A stretch of DNA of 64,000 bases, taken from NCBI GenBank assembly GCA_000467715.1, contig AJFK01001065.1:50291-114290 (forward strand), written 5' to 3'. Under the pieces are notes generated by a model. That model did not search any database. It was given only the letters and a program-made list of their open reading frames with translations, and was not told the origin of the DNA. Below, one piece after another: positions 1-11,350 of the stretch. Both the position numbers and the translations under genes were made by a program. Numbering within the stretch: position 1 is the stretch's first letter; each line of letters starts with the position of its first letter. The stretch comes from Hysterium pulicare CBS 123377 (lineage: Eukaryota > Ascomycota > Dothideomycetes > Hysteriales > Hysteriaceae).

Positions 1-85
1 CGGCCTCGAGGCAGAGCAGGCTATTCTTATCTCCCACGTTTTGTGCCTGCCTTCGCTGCATAATTATGCTAACAGTGTTCTCTAG

Positions 86-2501
86 TGGGTGGCAATGCTG
101 TATCGGCATTCCTGTCATGGCGACTACAAGCTACCAACGCCTGCGATGTGACGCTGGTCTGGAAGTCCGGATTCGAAAGTGTGGCTCAATACGGAATCTC
201 CTTCAAGTGCGTGTGGAAACAGCCACCATTTAATACAATGGCTGACATTCTTCAGGTCCAGCGTCTTTGGAAACGAACGATTTAAACCACATTCAGGTAC
301 GTTAGCGCCCGTGTTGAATTTTTTAGCTGGTTACTGAGGAATGTGTCTACTAGTCGTTCGAACTCCAGAAGATGCTGCACATTCTTCCAAACAACCATTT
401 GACTATGTGCTCCTCTGCGTAAAGGCCCTTCCCGATGTATACGATATTGCCAACATCATCGAGTCCGTTGTCTCACCTCAACATACCTGCATCCTTATGA
501 ACACGACGCACAGTCTTGGGGTGGAGTCGTATCTTGAGCAGCGATTCCCAACAAATGTGGTCTTGTCACTAGTTTCCGGTGCGGAGATTGTACAACTCGC
601 TGCAAGCGAATTTGAACACAAGGGTGCGACCGAAGTTTGGGTCGGCCCTGCCAATAAAAATCCTTCCATACCAGCTTCGATTCAGTCAGACATGGCAGAA
701 GCGCTCGCAATGACCCTCAGTTCAGGGCAAGTAGACTGCATGGTGTCGACAAATATTCGGCAGCAACAGTTCGAAAGGATGATTGGGTAAGTTTTCGGAT
801 GAACAATGGTCCATCTGGCGTTTGCTAACTTGGTACTTTAGCCCCATTGCCTTCCATCCTGCAAGCGTACTCTTCGAGACACCCAACCATGCTGAACTGT
901 TGGAAAAGGTCGGCGTGCGACCTCTAATCTTTGGCACACTTGATGAACTACTTGCCCTTGCAAGGGCTCAAGGCTGCACATTCCCCACGGACTTCCGAGA
1001 AACGACCATCCAAAAGATGACCCAGCCACAAGACACCAACAGTACAATGTACTTGGATTTCGAAGCCAAGCGACCAATGGAGATTGAAACATACCTTGGA
1101 TCACCATTGAAGCTCGCACAGGAAACCGACACGCATATCCCTCGTATCGAAACGCTGTATGCTATGCTGCACCACATCAACACCGTCAATAGAACAAGGC
1201 CCGCCCAACCTGCCCCTTCTCCTGCCGCACCTACTCCTGGTAGTGGCCCACCTCCAAGGTTATCGTCTGCTCCTTTGCCGAGGGGACCAGGAGGTCCGAT
1301 GATGAATGGGAACGGTCCGATGAAGGGTGGCCCACGTCCTGGGAGTAGAGCACCATCTATCAATGGCGGACCACCCATGGGCCCACCTATGATGCGGAGA
1401 GGACCTCCACCCATGAATGGCTACCCACCCCGGCAAAATGGTTATCCAGGCCCGATGCCACGACGACCTTCAATGGAGGGAAACGATCTTGAAGAATTTA
1501 GTCATCTAATGCTTTACGATAATATGGCGGAGGATGGTCAAGGGAACGGCTACGACCCGAATATGGCTGCTTCAACAGGAGATCTTGCGCTTCGGGAACG
1601 AGAGCTTATGTTGAGGCAAAAGGAACTTGCTCTTAGAGAGCAGGAATTCAACATGCGAAGAGGACCTAGGAGGCCACCGCCACCTCCCTCGCAGATGGGA
1701 GGGTTCGACGACGACGAAGATGACGACTATTTCGACCCTATGGCTGCTGGGGGCGCACCGGCTATTGACCCTGATAATTTCGATATGATGAGTGTAACTT
1801 CTCGGCGTACCCGCAAAGTACCAAGTGCTAGTCAGATGCGAAAGGACCCTGAATCCATGGGAATGGGACCTCGTGGTGCTCCTCGCGGGAGGAACCCGTT
1901 TGGTCGACCAGGGATGAATAAGAGAACTAGTGCAAGACTGATGGCCGATGTTCCTGGTCTTCACGATTCACTCATGAACAACCCTCTGATGGCATATTCG
2001 TCGAATCGTTATGGCACAGTTGATCGAGGAGAAATGGGACAGCAATCGAGAACCAACTCACTGACAGCAGCGCGCCTGGATGAACTCCAACAAGGCACTG
2101 GCTACGGAGCCTATCCTACCATGAACCGACGAACCAGTCAATCACCAGGCAACCCGCTTAGCCCTGGCCCACGACCCAACGGACGACCTTCACCCCCAAA
2201 CGGATATGCTAACGGCATGCAGCCGAACGGAAGGCCGTCGCCTCCTGGGATGAGGCAGCCGGTTCCTCGGCATCCGCCTGGACATGGAAATGCGGTAGCA
2301 CCACATCAAGTCGAGCAACATGCAGGGGTGAGCACCCTTTACCCGCCCAAAGCCCGTCCTCAAGTGCGCAGTCTGACAGGAAGTGCGAGCGCTAGCGCGG
2401 GGAGTGGTGACAGCGGCGCCAGCGCTCACTTAGATTCCGAAAACTCTGCGCACAGCAGCCAGAGCAGTTTAGGACCTCGTCCTCCCATCGGCGTTCGGTG
2501 A
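86..2501 (+). CDS. Ketopantoate reductase-like (ApbA/PanE) protein with long disordered tail, 5' partial
   Basis: Exons 86-206, 256-296, 354-786 and 842-2501; the phases join without a stop. The first exon or exons lie left of the window, and base 85 is the G of an acceptor AG. About 750 residues are visible. The first ~315 look like ketopantoate reductase: a GGNAVSAFLSWRL nucleotide-binding start, VLLCVKALPDVYD, and a C-terminal helical domain (HPASVLFETPNHAELLEK, FEAKRPMEIETYLG). The remaining ~435 residues are Pro/Gly/Met-rich and disordered, with an Arg/Glu/Leu-rich coiled stretch near the middle. In the family an active-site Lys and two Asn lie in a K-L-x-x-N...N-P segment. Here the matching segment reads RMIGPIAFHPAS, so Lys is Arg and Asn is His. 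It may therefore not be an active pantoate-pathway enzyme. The domain call is firm; the function is not. Confidence 0.85.
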
Positions 2502-4280
2502 TAGAAGATGTCTGTTCCATTTCGCATTTGCGGCATTCGACTTGGAGTATGTTGGGAGTTTGCATGCACGCCGTTTTTCCTATTCAAAGCGACATTGACG
2601 AAGCCATTTACGGGACCGACTCATGGTGGTTCGTGCCACTGGGCATTGTTTCCTACCGTGGCGTTTCAACATCTGCTGTTGACGGCAGCCACCATGCACA
2701 CTCTCATAACAAGTTTTCTTCACTCTTCTGAAACACGTATACACATTGATTCGATCCTCTATTTTCCCGCGGGTTTGGTATTTTTCCAGGTCGGGGCAAC
2801 ACAGTTTATGAGCTGTCGAGAAGTGCTGATGGTACTGATCGGCGGGTAACTAATGACGAGCAATAGAGGTGGCGACTTAGGGGGGGGTTATACTTTGCAC
2901 GTACACACAAGGCTCCTTGGCCAAAGGAAAGCTACATTCGGTCCTTTTCATTTTCCTTGTTCTGTGTTTTTACTCGTACATATATTGTAGACGTCTATCG
3001 GCAACGTCTTGTCACAAAACTGCGGCCGCCTAATTACCTGCATGGTCTTAGCAGTTCGGGTTGGGTTCTGTCTTTCCTTGTGCTACCTTTTCGATACATG
3101 CACATGTCTTTGGCTTTGTGGCATCTGAAAGTGGCATGGCGAGAGCATTTCTTCATGAATGGACTTTGTTGGTTTGCGCGCGAACTGACAGGGCGTGTAT
3201 TATTTATTCCTTTAGCTGGTGGGCACGAAAACGAGGCGAGAGTGTGGGGACATGTGCCGAAGTCGTGGTGGATTTGAAAGGAGGATATTGCTTGGGGAGA
3301 AATGTTGTAGCGAAGCATACATAAAGCGTTTGGGCGAAGAAAAGAAAAGGTTCCTTCTCGTGCTCTTGGTCCCCTCAGCATCGATATGTGCAATTGATCT
3401 CGGCCGTCCACGTGAGCGATCTGAGATGGCATCCAAGGTTCATGTTTCCCCGGATTCTCTGGAGCAAACCAGAATGGCAGAATGGGAGCTTCTTCAGCCG
3501 CCGACGTAAGGAGGGCGAGAGCTGTGAGGGGGCATGCGGGTCTCGTGACACTGGGACATAGGTTGTATACGAAGGACTCAATCTAGCGGCTTCGATTCGT
3601 TTCAATTCGTTTCAATTGCCCTTCTGGCCAGACGCCGTGGCACCAAGCATGACACCCTTGAAAGGAGACCGGTCGTCGTCTTCATTGATGGTGTCTCTCT
3701 AACCAGACCTCCGCTCTCAACAGCCGCAGCTTCGTCAGGACGAATCCGTTGCTCTCGCTTGAAGGTACTCAGCTGCGGGCATCCTAACGCTTGACAGCCC
3801 CGCCATCCGAAGTATCCACGGTGCCCCGCCTGCCAAATAGGGCTTGGAAGCCCACCGCCGGCCAAGCTGCGGAACGACGTTGGCAGCAGTTGGCGACGGG
3901 CTTGCGGCCAGCAACCCACCAAGGCCAACTGTGACCCTCACTCCTTTCCCACTCCCCAATCAAAGCCCTCTTCCACACCGAATCCTGCCAGCACTCCCAG
4001 AGACCGTACCACAAGTGCCTCCCTCCCATCACCCACCTGCTTCTTCAGCCTCGCCGTCGTCGTACTGGTCCTCGCCCTCCAATTCTTCAATCCGCGCCTC
4101 CCGGACCATATTCTTGATTTCTTGTCACCGGAGAAGCAGTATTGGCGTGTCACCTCGCCGTTTGCTACTACTACCTCTCCCAATCCTCCAGTCTTCTCGA
4201 GTCCTCCGCCCCCGCTGTGCCCAAAGGTTCAACAACAGGTTGAAGTCTCTGGTACATTCAATACAAATACGGAGAAGAGC
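2502..4280. other. Intergenic: 3' region of the PanE-like gene and glucokinase promoter
   Basis: No gene recognised. Short ORFs are present in all frames, but none has domain-like content or a convincing splice partner. There is a G-run near 2880 and a small TTCGTTTCAA direct repeat near 3595-3616. The final ~500 bases are CT/CCTC-rich, as in many fungal 5' UTRs and promoters. Confidence 0.5.
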
Positions 4281-5996
4281 ATGGCTTTGGCAGAGAAGGC
4301 AAAGAAGGTTGCGGGGGAGTTTGACTTCTCGGCTGAGCATGTCAATAAGGCGGTCAAAGAGTTCATAAGGGAGATGGGTGAGCATTCTACGCCCAATTGG
4401 TGCTTCCGTCCTGTCAATTGAACGATGCTGACATGTGATCCGTATAGACGAGGGTCTGCAAAAAGATGGCACGGAAATGAGCCAGATTCCCACATATGTG
4501 ACGGCAGTGCCCAATGGGACGGAGAAGGTATACCATTGAACCTGCTTGACACCCACATCTTCCAGCTTGAGAGCTAACAAGAAGGACAGGGACTATACAT
4601 GGCCGTCGACCTAGGCGGCACCAACTTCCGTGTCTGTTCAATCCAACTTCATGGCAACACCACCTTTTCTTTAACACAGTCCAAAGTCGCCATTCCGCGC
4701 GAACTCATGGTTGCCAAATCCTCCAAAGAACTCTTCTCCTTCCTTGCGATTCAGATTGAAACTTTCTTGAAGACCCACCATGAGGAACACTATGCCACAC
4801 ATCATCCTCGTAGGAAGAATGGGGAAGAGCTAAAAGACGAAGAGGTCTTCAACCTAGGCTTTACCTTTTCTTTCCCTGTCAAGCAAGTAGGGATAAACAA
4901 AGGATATTTGATACGATGGACAAAAGGCTTCGACATCCAAGACGCCGTAGGCAAAGACGTCTGCGCCCTCCTCCAAGAAGAAATCGACGCTCTCCACCTC
5001 CCCGTCCGCGTAGCCGCATTGGTGAACGACACCGTCGGCACCCTCATGGCACGATCCTACACCTCTCCAGGCAAGACAGGCACCCTCCTCGGCGCCATCT
5101 TCGGCACAGGCACGAACGGCGCCTACGTCGAGAAACTCTCCAAAACAACCAAACTCACGCACGACAAAGACGCAGGCGAATATGACAAGTCGACAGGCGA
5201 AATGATCATAAATACCGAATGGGGCAGCTTCGACAACTCCCTCCGCACCCTCCCAAACACCCCCTACGACCAAGAACTCGACGCCAAAAGCGTAAACCCG
5301 GGTATTCAAATGTTCGAGAAACGCATCTCGGGCATGTTTCTAGGCGAAATCCTCCGTCTGGCCCTCGTATCCCTCCTCAACGACAAATCAACCCCTCTCT
5401 TCGTCGACGAAAACTCCTCACACAATGACATCCACTCCACAACCACCATCCACGACAGCAGTCCGCTGTTCAGACAATGGGGTCTCGATACCAGTTTCCT
5501 GAGTATCTGCGCCGGAGATAACAGCCCCGGCCTCAGAGTCGTCCGACAGACTCTAGACAAAGACTACGGCGTGTCGGCCTCGAGCGCGGAGGACGCTGAA
5601 GCGGTGAGGGAGATCGCGGCCGCGATCGGGAAGAGAGCTGCTAGACTCGCCGCCGTCGCGATCGCGGCTACGGTGATCAACTCTGAACGCCTTGGCTCGT
5701 CCACTGCTTCTGGCTCCGCTACCACGGAAGATAAATCGGGTATTCATCCTGCGAGAGGCGAGGGATCTGAAGAGGTGGATGAGGAGGAGCATGTCATTGA
5801 TATAGGTGTTGATGGCAGCTTGGTCGAGTTCTATCCTAATTTCGAAGAGTTTGTCCGAGAGGCGTTGAGGGAGGTTGAGGGGATTGGAGAGAAGGGGGAA
5901 CGCAGGATTCGCATTGGCATTGCGAAGGATGGGAGTGGGGTTGGGGCTGCGTTGATTGCGCTTGTGGCGGGGAATGTGGAGAGGGCTGAGGGGTGA
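4281..5996 (+). CDS. glkA: Glucokinase (hexokinase family)
   Basis: Exons 4281-4377, 4448-4527 and 4590-5996 give 527 residues. It phosphorylates glucose at C6 with ATP as the first cytosolic step of glycolysis. Visible signatures are the phosphate loop LGGTNFRV near residue 66, a sugar-binding segment with FSFPVKQ, the catalytic Asp in ALVNDTVGTLMA near residue 205, GTGTNGAY near 231, and INTEWGSF. The C-terminal lobe ends with GIAKDGSGVGAALIA. It aligns with fungal glucokinases better than with hexokinase because of the N-terminal AGEFDFSAEHV...VKEFIREM pattern. The start at 4281 was chosen because family N-termini begin close to this helix. An in-frame ATG at 4122 would add 53 low-complexity residues. 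An acidic Ser/Glu-rich insert sits before the last strand-helix. Confidence 0.95.
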
Positions 5997-5999
5997 GGT

Positions 6000-8142
6000 A
6001 AGACGTGTAGGATAGTGCAGGGTGAAGGGAGGGAAGGTGAGGGTTTTGGCATGATGTTGTGGGTCACCATTTGTGAGATTATGGGGATTTGATGGGAAAT
6101 ATTTTGCATTTCGGATTTTTCCATCTCCCCTTTTGCTATTCTACGATACATATTTAGCCCTTTTCATGGATCCTGCTCTTGACCTCCTTCTTGCTCTGGT
6201 TCAGCTGAATGAAAATGAAATCCATTATCTAGCCCAACATGCGCTCCCCCTTCATTCTCGTCGACAGTGACTTCCCATCCCATGAGCTCAAGGTATTCCT
6301 CTGGAGTAGGAATTCCGAGAAGTGGACAGGCGATTGCGAGGAATCGGTCAAGCGGCGCCCGCATCCCTACCTCCATCACCACCATAAACACAAACCCTCA
6401 CCCACGCCCCCACTCGAATGCCCCAGATGGCACGGCACCGCGTCCCTACCGAGCTAGTCTCGAATGCTGGACCACGTCTTCGCCACGAGAAACCATAGTG
6501 CTCTGGAGAGGTCATGATTCCATAAAACGCTCATTGACTTCGAGAGATAGGAGCTTCATCGGGAAACGTCTGAGTATCAGAATGAGCACGTAGTAGGCGG
6601 GGAAAGAGGCGAAGTTCTGATCGAGGTCTGCCATAAAAGCGTTCTCGGTGGGGAGGGGAAGTTCCACTCGGTTGAGCAAGAGCAGCAGCGAGGTCTGAGA
6701 GGGATAGGGGAGTCGAAGTCTGGCGTCGTAGTCTCGGGGATAGAGGCGAGGTTTGGAGGGGGTGGTGATTGCGTAGCTCGTTTTTTGATCTTGTCATGAT
6801 GTGATGGGAGATTGTTGGGTTGGAAGAGGGAATTTGACCCTTCTTGAAGATGCGAGATCTCCTTCTCTTTCTGCACGAGGTCGTGAATTAGATCCTTGTC
6901 TAGGAACTTGTTGCACTACTCCCCATGCCTACTATCCATCTCTTCCCCCAAGCGACCGACTGCCTCCTCCGATTGCTTCCACTCCACCGGAGGAATCTTC
7001 AGCAGGTTCCACTCAGTTGATCAAGAGCTGCGTCGAGGTCGAAAGTACCCTTGTGAAAAAGCAACGGTCATTGTCGAGGATGCTCGTGGACTCTGCCATT
7101 CCGACCGAGGTATTGTTGACATTAAGGGTCGAGTTTGCTCGATGCAATGCGCTAGTATGCATCCGTCCCCTCTCATCAACCCTCTCCAGGCGGGTCCTCG
7201 GAGGCGCCCGGGTTTCGTCACCTTGTCCTCACGTTTGACGTTGTTATCGCCAGGTACTGCCGAACACGGACTTTTCTAGATGTGCCACCGCAGCACGCTC
7301 GATTTCAGATGATATACTGTATGCTTTCTGCTCTCGCCTGTTTATCGAGGAAGTGCATCAATCCATCTCATCTCCATCGGCCTATTGAACATGATCGGAT
7401 GCCCATAGGAAACCTGCCTCATTAAGGCCAATATATCCCTTCAATGCACAATCTGAAGGGTTGCCTTCAGGTATTGTGGGTATGCGAATGACTTAGATCG
7501 AGTAAAGAAGACAAGCGTCTTGGAAGGTCACTCCCATGAAGTGATGGCGGCTGAGTAAACCGACTGAAGACGATCGGTAACAACCCGAGGTGCTGATGCA
7601 AGGTTGTGGCCGTGAAATAGATTTGTCGGTTTGATCGTCCAACATTAGGCCAGTTTGCTTCCGGGCTTATGTCCCTTTTCATAACCCAAAATCCAGCCAG
7701 GTGGTGATTCACTCTCCAATCAACCAGTCCCGCACGATCCCCTTCATCCAAAAATGCGTCGAGATCGATGATACTTAGCGGTGAGAATTTCTGCTGTGCT
7801 CATAAGCGATTTTTCTCTGCCTGTCATCTCAGATCCGCCTCATGAAGTCCTCGCTGCACTATCGTATCTACGGAACCGAAGGCACTCGTAATCTCGCTAG
7901 TGCAGATGGCCACAAGAATGTCGACACTGAGGGTCGAGTCTGCTTGATTTGCAACCGATGTTGCCTTGCGAGATCGACGCTTCTTCATCTCTCCGTAGTG
8001 TCATAGGCCAGCTTCCAGAGGGAAATTTCTCTGCAGCGGCGTCGAGGTCGAAAGTACTGTTGGAGATGTCGAGGATGCTCGGGGAAGTCACCACCTCCTT
8101 CGGGAGGACTATCGATGGAGTCGCAAGTCAGGCCAGCAATTG
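6000..8142 (-). repeat. Decayed region with degenerate repeats of a DLDAAL-type peptide module
   Basis: No intact gene. On the minus strand, related short segments recur at about 6660-6700, 7026-7100, 7750-7771 and 8031-8100. The shared DNA includes GCGTCGAGGTCGAAAGTAC at 7030-7048 and again at ~8040-8058, plus TGTCGAGGATGCTCG in both. Translated, the copies read FDLDAALDQLSGT, FDLDAAAEKFPSGS, IIDLDAFLDEG and SDLAAALAQPSGT, each broken by stops or frameshifts. A second shared segment (GACATTAAGGGTCGAG versus GACACTGAGGGTCGAG) occurs near 7110 and 7920. The last copy is in the same frame as the HMG-box fragment just upstream, separated by two stop codons. I infer a duplicated, decayed C-terminal region of one gene. 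Confidence 0.4.
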
Positions 8143-8340
8143 CTAGGCCACCTTCTTCTCTCCAGGGCGTCGTGGGCTGTACTTGTAATTCGGGTACATT
8201 GCCTGGTGTTCCTCCTTGGCTGCTTTCGCCTTGACTTCCCATTCATCATGGAGGGGCGTTCCGCCGGCTTTCCACATCGCCGCGACACGTTTCGATGTCT
8301 CCAAGAAGTTGTCCCTCAGCCTTTCCGAGCGCCCGTGGCG
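8143..8340 (-). pseudogene. HMG-box DNA-binding domain fragment (5'-truncated)
   Basis: The minus-strand frame ending at the TAG in 8143-8145 reads about 60 residues typical of the last two helices of a MATA/SOX-type HMG box. It contains ETSKRVAAMWKAGGTP, DEWEVKAKAAKEEHQ and the signature YPNYKYSPRRPGEKK. The first HMG helix is missing: upstream the frame runs into the 3' end of the acetyltransferase gene, whose TGA at 8316-8318 lies inside the HMG-derived sequence. After EKKVA there are two in-frame stops, then the DLDAA repeats. This is a remnant of an HMG-box regulator, not a working gene. APN2/SLA2, which usually flank the MAT locus, are not seen here. Confidence 0.7.
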
Positions 8341-9110
8341 AGCAGATCCCCCACGCCCACTCCCCTCCTTACAAGCACTGCCCCACTAGGTCTCAGCTTT
8401 CTGTAGTATCCCTCCTCCCTCCCCTCCTCTTTGAACCCTCTCTTGGTGTACCACTCCAATCCCTCCTTGTTATTCTCCCAGGCGTGGGCCGCGATGGAGG
8501 TGATGCCGTATTTCTCCACCCCAGTGATGATTATGCGGTGGAGAAGGTGAGTCGCTATACCATGAGAGCGATAGGGAGGGAGGAGAGACAGGGTCGATAT
8601 ATAGAGGGTCTGGGAGGGAAGGAGGCGACAGCGAATGGCGCCAATGAGATGAGGCTTTGGTTGTTTCTCTTCACCGTTTTGTAGTGATGTAGGTGAGATA
8701 GTCTTCGTTGAGGGTGGTGTGGCGTGCCATAAAGCCACAAGTGTTATATTAGCAATCACCGGATCTGACAGTGTTTCATTGTAGAATGTTGTGGGGTAGG
8801 CCATGGGCAGCACTAAGCTGTTCAATCGCTTGAAGGAGGGGAGTAAATCCTCAGTGAGAGGCACGAGCTCTACATTAGGAGGAAGTGGGGGGAGTGAGGA
8901 AGCGAATGGCGCTGGATTCGTAGGGTGAGATGCTTGATGTGAGACTGAACTTTCAGCGGGCAAAGCTGGTGTGTAGGCTGAAATCTCATCGCGTGCCAGA
9001 GAAGGTGAAGCTGGCTGGGATTTCGGGGGTGAGGTTCGCAAAGGTTGCGAAGAAGGAGCCAGGACAGAAGCAGGCTTCTTCAGCCATGCTGTCAGCGAGG
9101 ATTGCACCAT
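8316..9110 (-). CDS. NAA50: N-alpha-acetyltransferase NAA50-like (GNAT family)
   Basis: Intronless, 264 residues. The GNAT domain (about 85-250) follows human NAA50/San segment by segment. The substrate loop is FKRLNSLVLPMAYPTTFY, the beta-4 strand is LYISTLSLLPPYRSHGIATH (acetyl-CoA R/Q-x-x-G-x-A type turn), then AHAWENNKEGLEWYTKRGF and YYRKLRPSGAVLVRR. The Tyr of LYIS and the His of AHA match the catalytic Tyr and His of human NAA50. The enzyme acetylates N-terminal Met of Met-hydrophobic proteins and is linked to sister-chromatid cohesion. The N-terminal ~80 residues are disordered and open with MVQSSLTAWLKKP, which resembles a PCNA-binding PIP box. The last ~15 residues (GVGDLLATGARKG) are encoded in sequence that also carries the HMG-box remnant, so the natural C-terminus may have been lost. 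It is divergent from MIC19, 347 bp away. Confidence 0.88.
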   Translation of the reverse strand: MVQSSLTAWLKKPASVLAPSSQPLRTSPPKSQPASPSLARDEISAYTPALPAESSVSHQASHPTNPAPFASSLPPLPPNVELVPLTEDLLPSFKRLNSLVLPMAYPTTFYNETLSDPVIANITLVALWHATPPSTKTISPTSLQNGEEKQPKPHLIGAIRCRLLPSQTLYISTLSLLPPYRSHGIATHLLHRIIITGVEKYGITSIAAHAWENNKEGLEWYTKRGFKEEGREEGYYRKLRPSGAVLVRRGVGVGDLLATGARKG

Positions 9111-9457
9111 GGCCGGAGGAACATGACGCTCGAGGATGGTGAGTCGCGTGGTGCGATGGTGAGTTGAGGGTGGTCTACCTTATCATTCGTCAGTGCTAAG
9201 AAACAGTGAGTTTGTGTAGATGGGTACTCACGAAGAAGAACGAGTGACGGACTGGGCACGCCGACCCGTGTAAAGTGAAAGGTTGATTGACAGATACGTG
9301 AAGTGTTCGCATGTTGTAGGAGCTCATAGCAGTTGACTAGCGCGACGGAAGATCGTCGCCTTAGTCAGCCAAAAACCCTGGAAGCCGAACCTCAGGTTTG
9401 TTGTCAGGCACGCATACGAGCCACTACAGAGTCAACGAGAGCCTTCGAAGTCACAAA
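9111..9457. promoter_or_regulatory. Shared divergent promoter region of NAA50-like and MIC19
   Basis: This 347-bp gap separates the two start codons on opposite strands, so it must carry both core promoters. No specific motif was recognised. Confidence 0.5.
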
Positions 9458-10173
9458 ATGGGTAACGGGAATTCAAAACCCGATTCGGCATATTCACAGC
9501 ATGTTTTCTCGGCGTAAGTAATGCCCTAGCAGCCTCAATTGATTGCGCATTTGCTCCCCATCGTCCCCTTGGATTGAGCTAATACCGTTCTTCCGAACAG
9601 AGATGCACCAGTGCGGTTTTCAAATGAATTAGTGGATAATCTACAGGCCAGCCAGCAGGTAATATACATTCCTACAATCCCGTGCTTGAGAAGATGACCG
9701 CTAACGGGCCATTTTCCTAGTCCGACTCTACACGCTCAAAAAACCTCGAACTCCAAATACAATCCCGCGTCACCTCCGAACTCGAGAAACTCCAAGCCCA
9801 AGAAGCCTCAAAACTCGCTAAACTCTCCGATGCGCTCTCCGAAGAAGCATCGCAACCTCAATCCTCCGAACCCTCCTTTACCGAGAAGATCGGCGACGCC
9901 GTATCATCCTCCGCAACCCTCGCCGAGAAGCAAAGACAGAAGGATATGAGTCGGAACTATGTGTCCAAGGAGATCGAGGAATTAAAGAAGAAATTGGAGG
10001 GGAGGAAGAAGATGGATGAGATGGATCCGATAGTGAGCAAGGCGAAAGAGGCGGTGGTTACTTGTTTGAGGGCGAATGATAGACGGCCGTTGGATTGTTG
10101 GAAGGAGGTGGAACACTTCAGGAGAGAAGTTGGACGATTGGAGAGAGATTTTGTGGAGAAGACTGTGAGGTGA
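9458..10173 (+). CDS. MIC19: MICOS complex subunit Mic19
   Basis: Exons 9458-9513, 9601-9658 and 9721-10173 give 188 residues. Mic19 (CHCHD3/6 family) is a peripheral inner-membrane subunit of MICOS that holds mitochondrial crista junctions together with Mic60. The start MGNGNSKP carries an N-myristoylation-type Gly2, followed by the family motif PVRFSNELVDNLQ. A central coiled coil (TRSKNLELQIQSRVTSELEKL onward, in two stretches) leads to the C-terminal CHCH-like helix pair AVVTCLRANDRRPLDCWKEV. Its two Cys fall at about residues 153 and 164, ten residues apart. This matches fungal Mic19, which has a reduced CHCH domain. The first intron donor is GTAAGT and the branch site of intron 2 is CTAAC. 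The assignment is strong. Confidence 0.93.
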
Positions 10174-11350
10174 AGGGTGAAACAACAGCGGGTCTTGATG
10201 AAAAGGGTGGAGGCAGGCAATACTTGGATTGTGTGCTATGGCACGGGTGGGTTTGTAACATAGACGAGATTAACCTGTAGGCTAGAGGGCGTAATGCGCC
10301 TGTTTCTGGGAGTGTCTTATACATAAGTCATTTCCGTATCTTTCCTAACCTCTAACTTTGAAAAGGCTATCTTAAAATGCTATTCCAAAAAGTGCTATTC
10401 AAAGATATCCAGCTTTCAGGACATCGGCGCATAGACTACTTAGGATCCGGCTGAGAAGCTCCCCGACGAAAATAGCGTCGAAGGCTGTTCGTGTCACGCT
10501 TGGACGATTGAGTGTAATAGAATCCATTGAATGTCCGATAGACGAGATTCGAAGTTCAAACGCCGCATGAATAGCATTTTAGACTAAGTCGTATGGGACA
10601 CACAGCCTCCTCATTGTGGTTATGTTGGCTTAGGGACATATTGAGAGACCGGAGGGTTTGGTAGAGTCACAAAAGCTGGTAGAGGAAACCTACTTGGTGA
10701 AAAGGCACACAGCTCTCATCAATAGTCGGAAGCTCTTGCATTGTAGCTACTTATTATTTACGGCGCCTTACATCTTTTAAGTTTCGCAAGCTCGAAGGGA
10801 GACTCGATACGCGGGTCACCGTGCATTATCCTACGTATAGTCCTACTAAGTCAGCAACCTAACGTAGTTCAGCCATAACCGGGAGAGCTTGTTTCGACTT
10901 CCAACAACCACACCGAGGTGCACGTAACTCCAAAGAAGTAGCTACCTCGAAAGCCCCCATCTCAAAAATCACGTTGTCGACGGTCATTAGGCGCCTGAGT
11001 CCGGTATGTAGTTGTCGATCGTCGCGAAAGGTTGTTGAACATGATCTTTTCGCATGCGGGGGAATACTATTACTGTTACTATTGCAGGTATTATTGTGTA
11101 CAAAACAACCATTTTCAATATTTGTGACTTTCTTTCTATGTCAACTTTTGCTATTGGTCTGGATTTATGCAAGCTCCGCAAAACCACTTCGGATTCAGCC
11201 TTGCACCTCGCATGTTCGTCCCCTCGTCACGCATCCCATAGCCTTGCTGCCTAAACTCGTCCCATCACTTAACTTTCGTATGCTCTGCTGTTGTCTATCC
11301 TCGCCATCAACCGGGCCGGAAGCGGAATATTGAGCACCAGTCTGCTTCCG
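10174..11350. other. Intergenic, nothing recognised
   Basis: 3' flank of MIC19 and promoter of the STAND-N/ankyrin gene. Only short, non-conserved-looking ORFs were found. No tRNA-like box pair was seen. Confidence 0.5.

Noticed and set aside
968-1414. 148-codon minus-strand ORF rich in Gly/Pro
   Set aside because: Antisense shadow of the low-complexity tail of the PanE-like gene.
3844-4368. 174-codon plus-strand ORF ahead of glucokinase
   Set aside because: Ser/Pro/Arg-rich translation of a CT-rich leader; out of frame with and overlapping glucokinase exon 1.
8143-8340. Mating-type (MAT1-2) locus
   Set aside because: Only a partial HMG box is present and the usual MAT flanking genes are not in the window.
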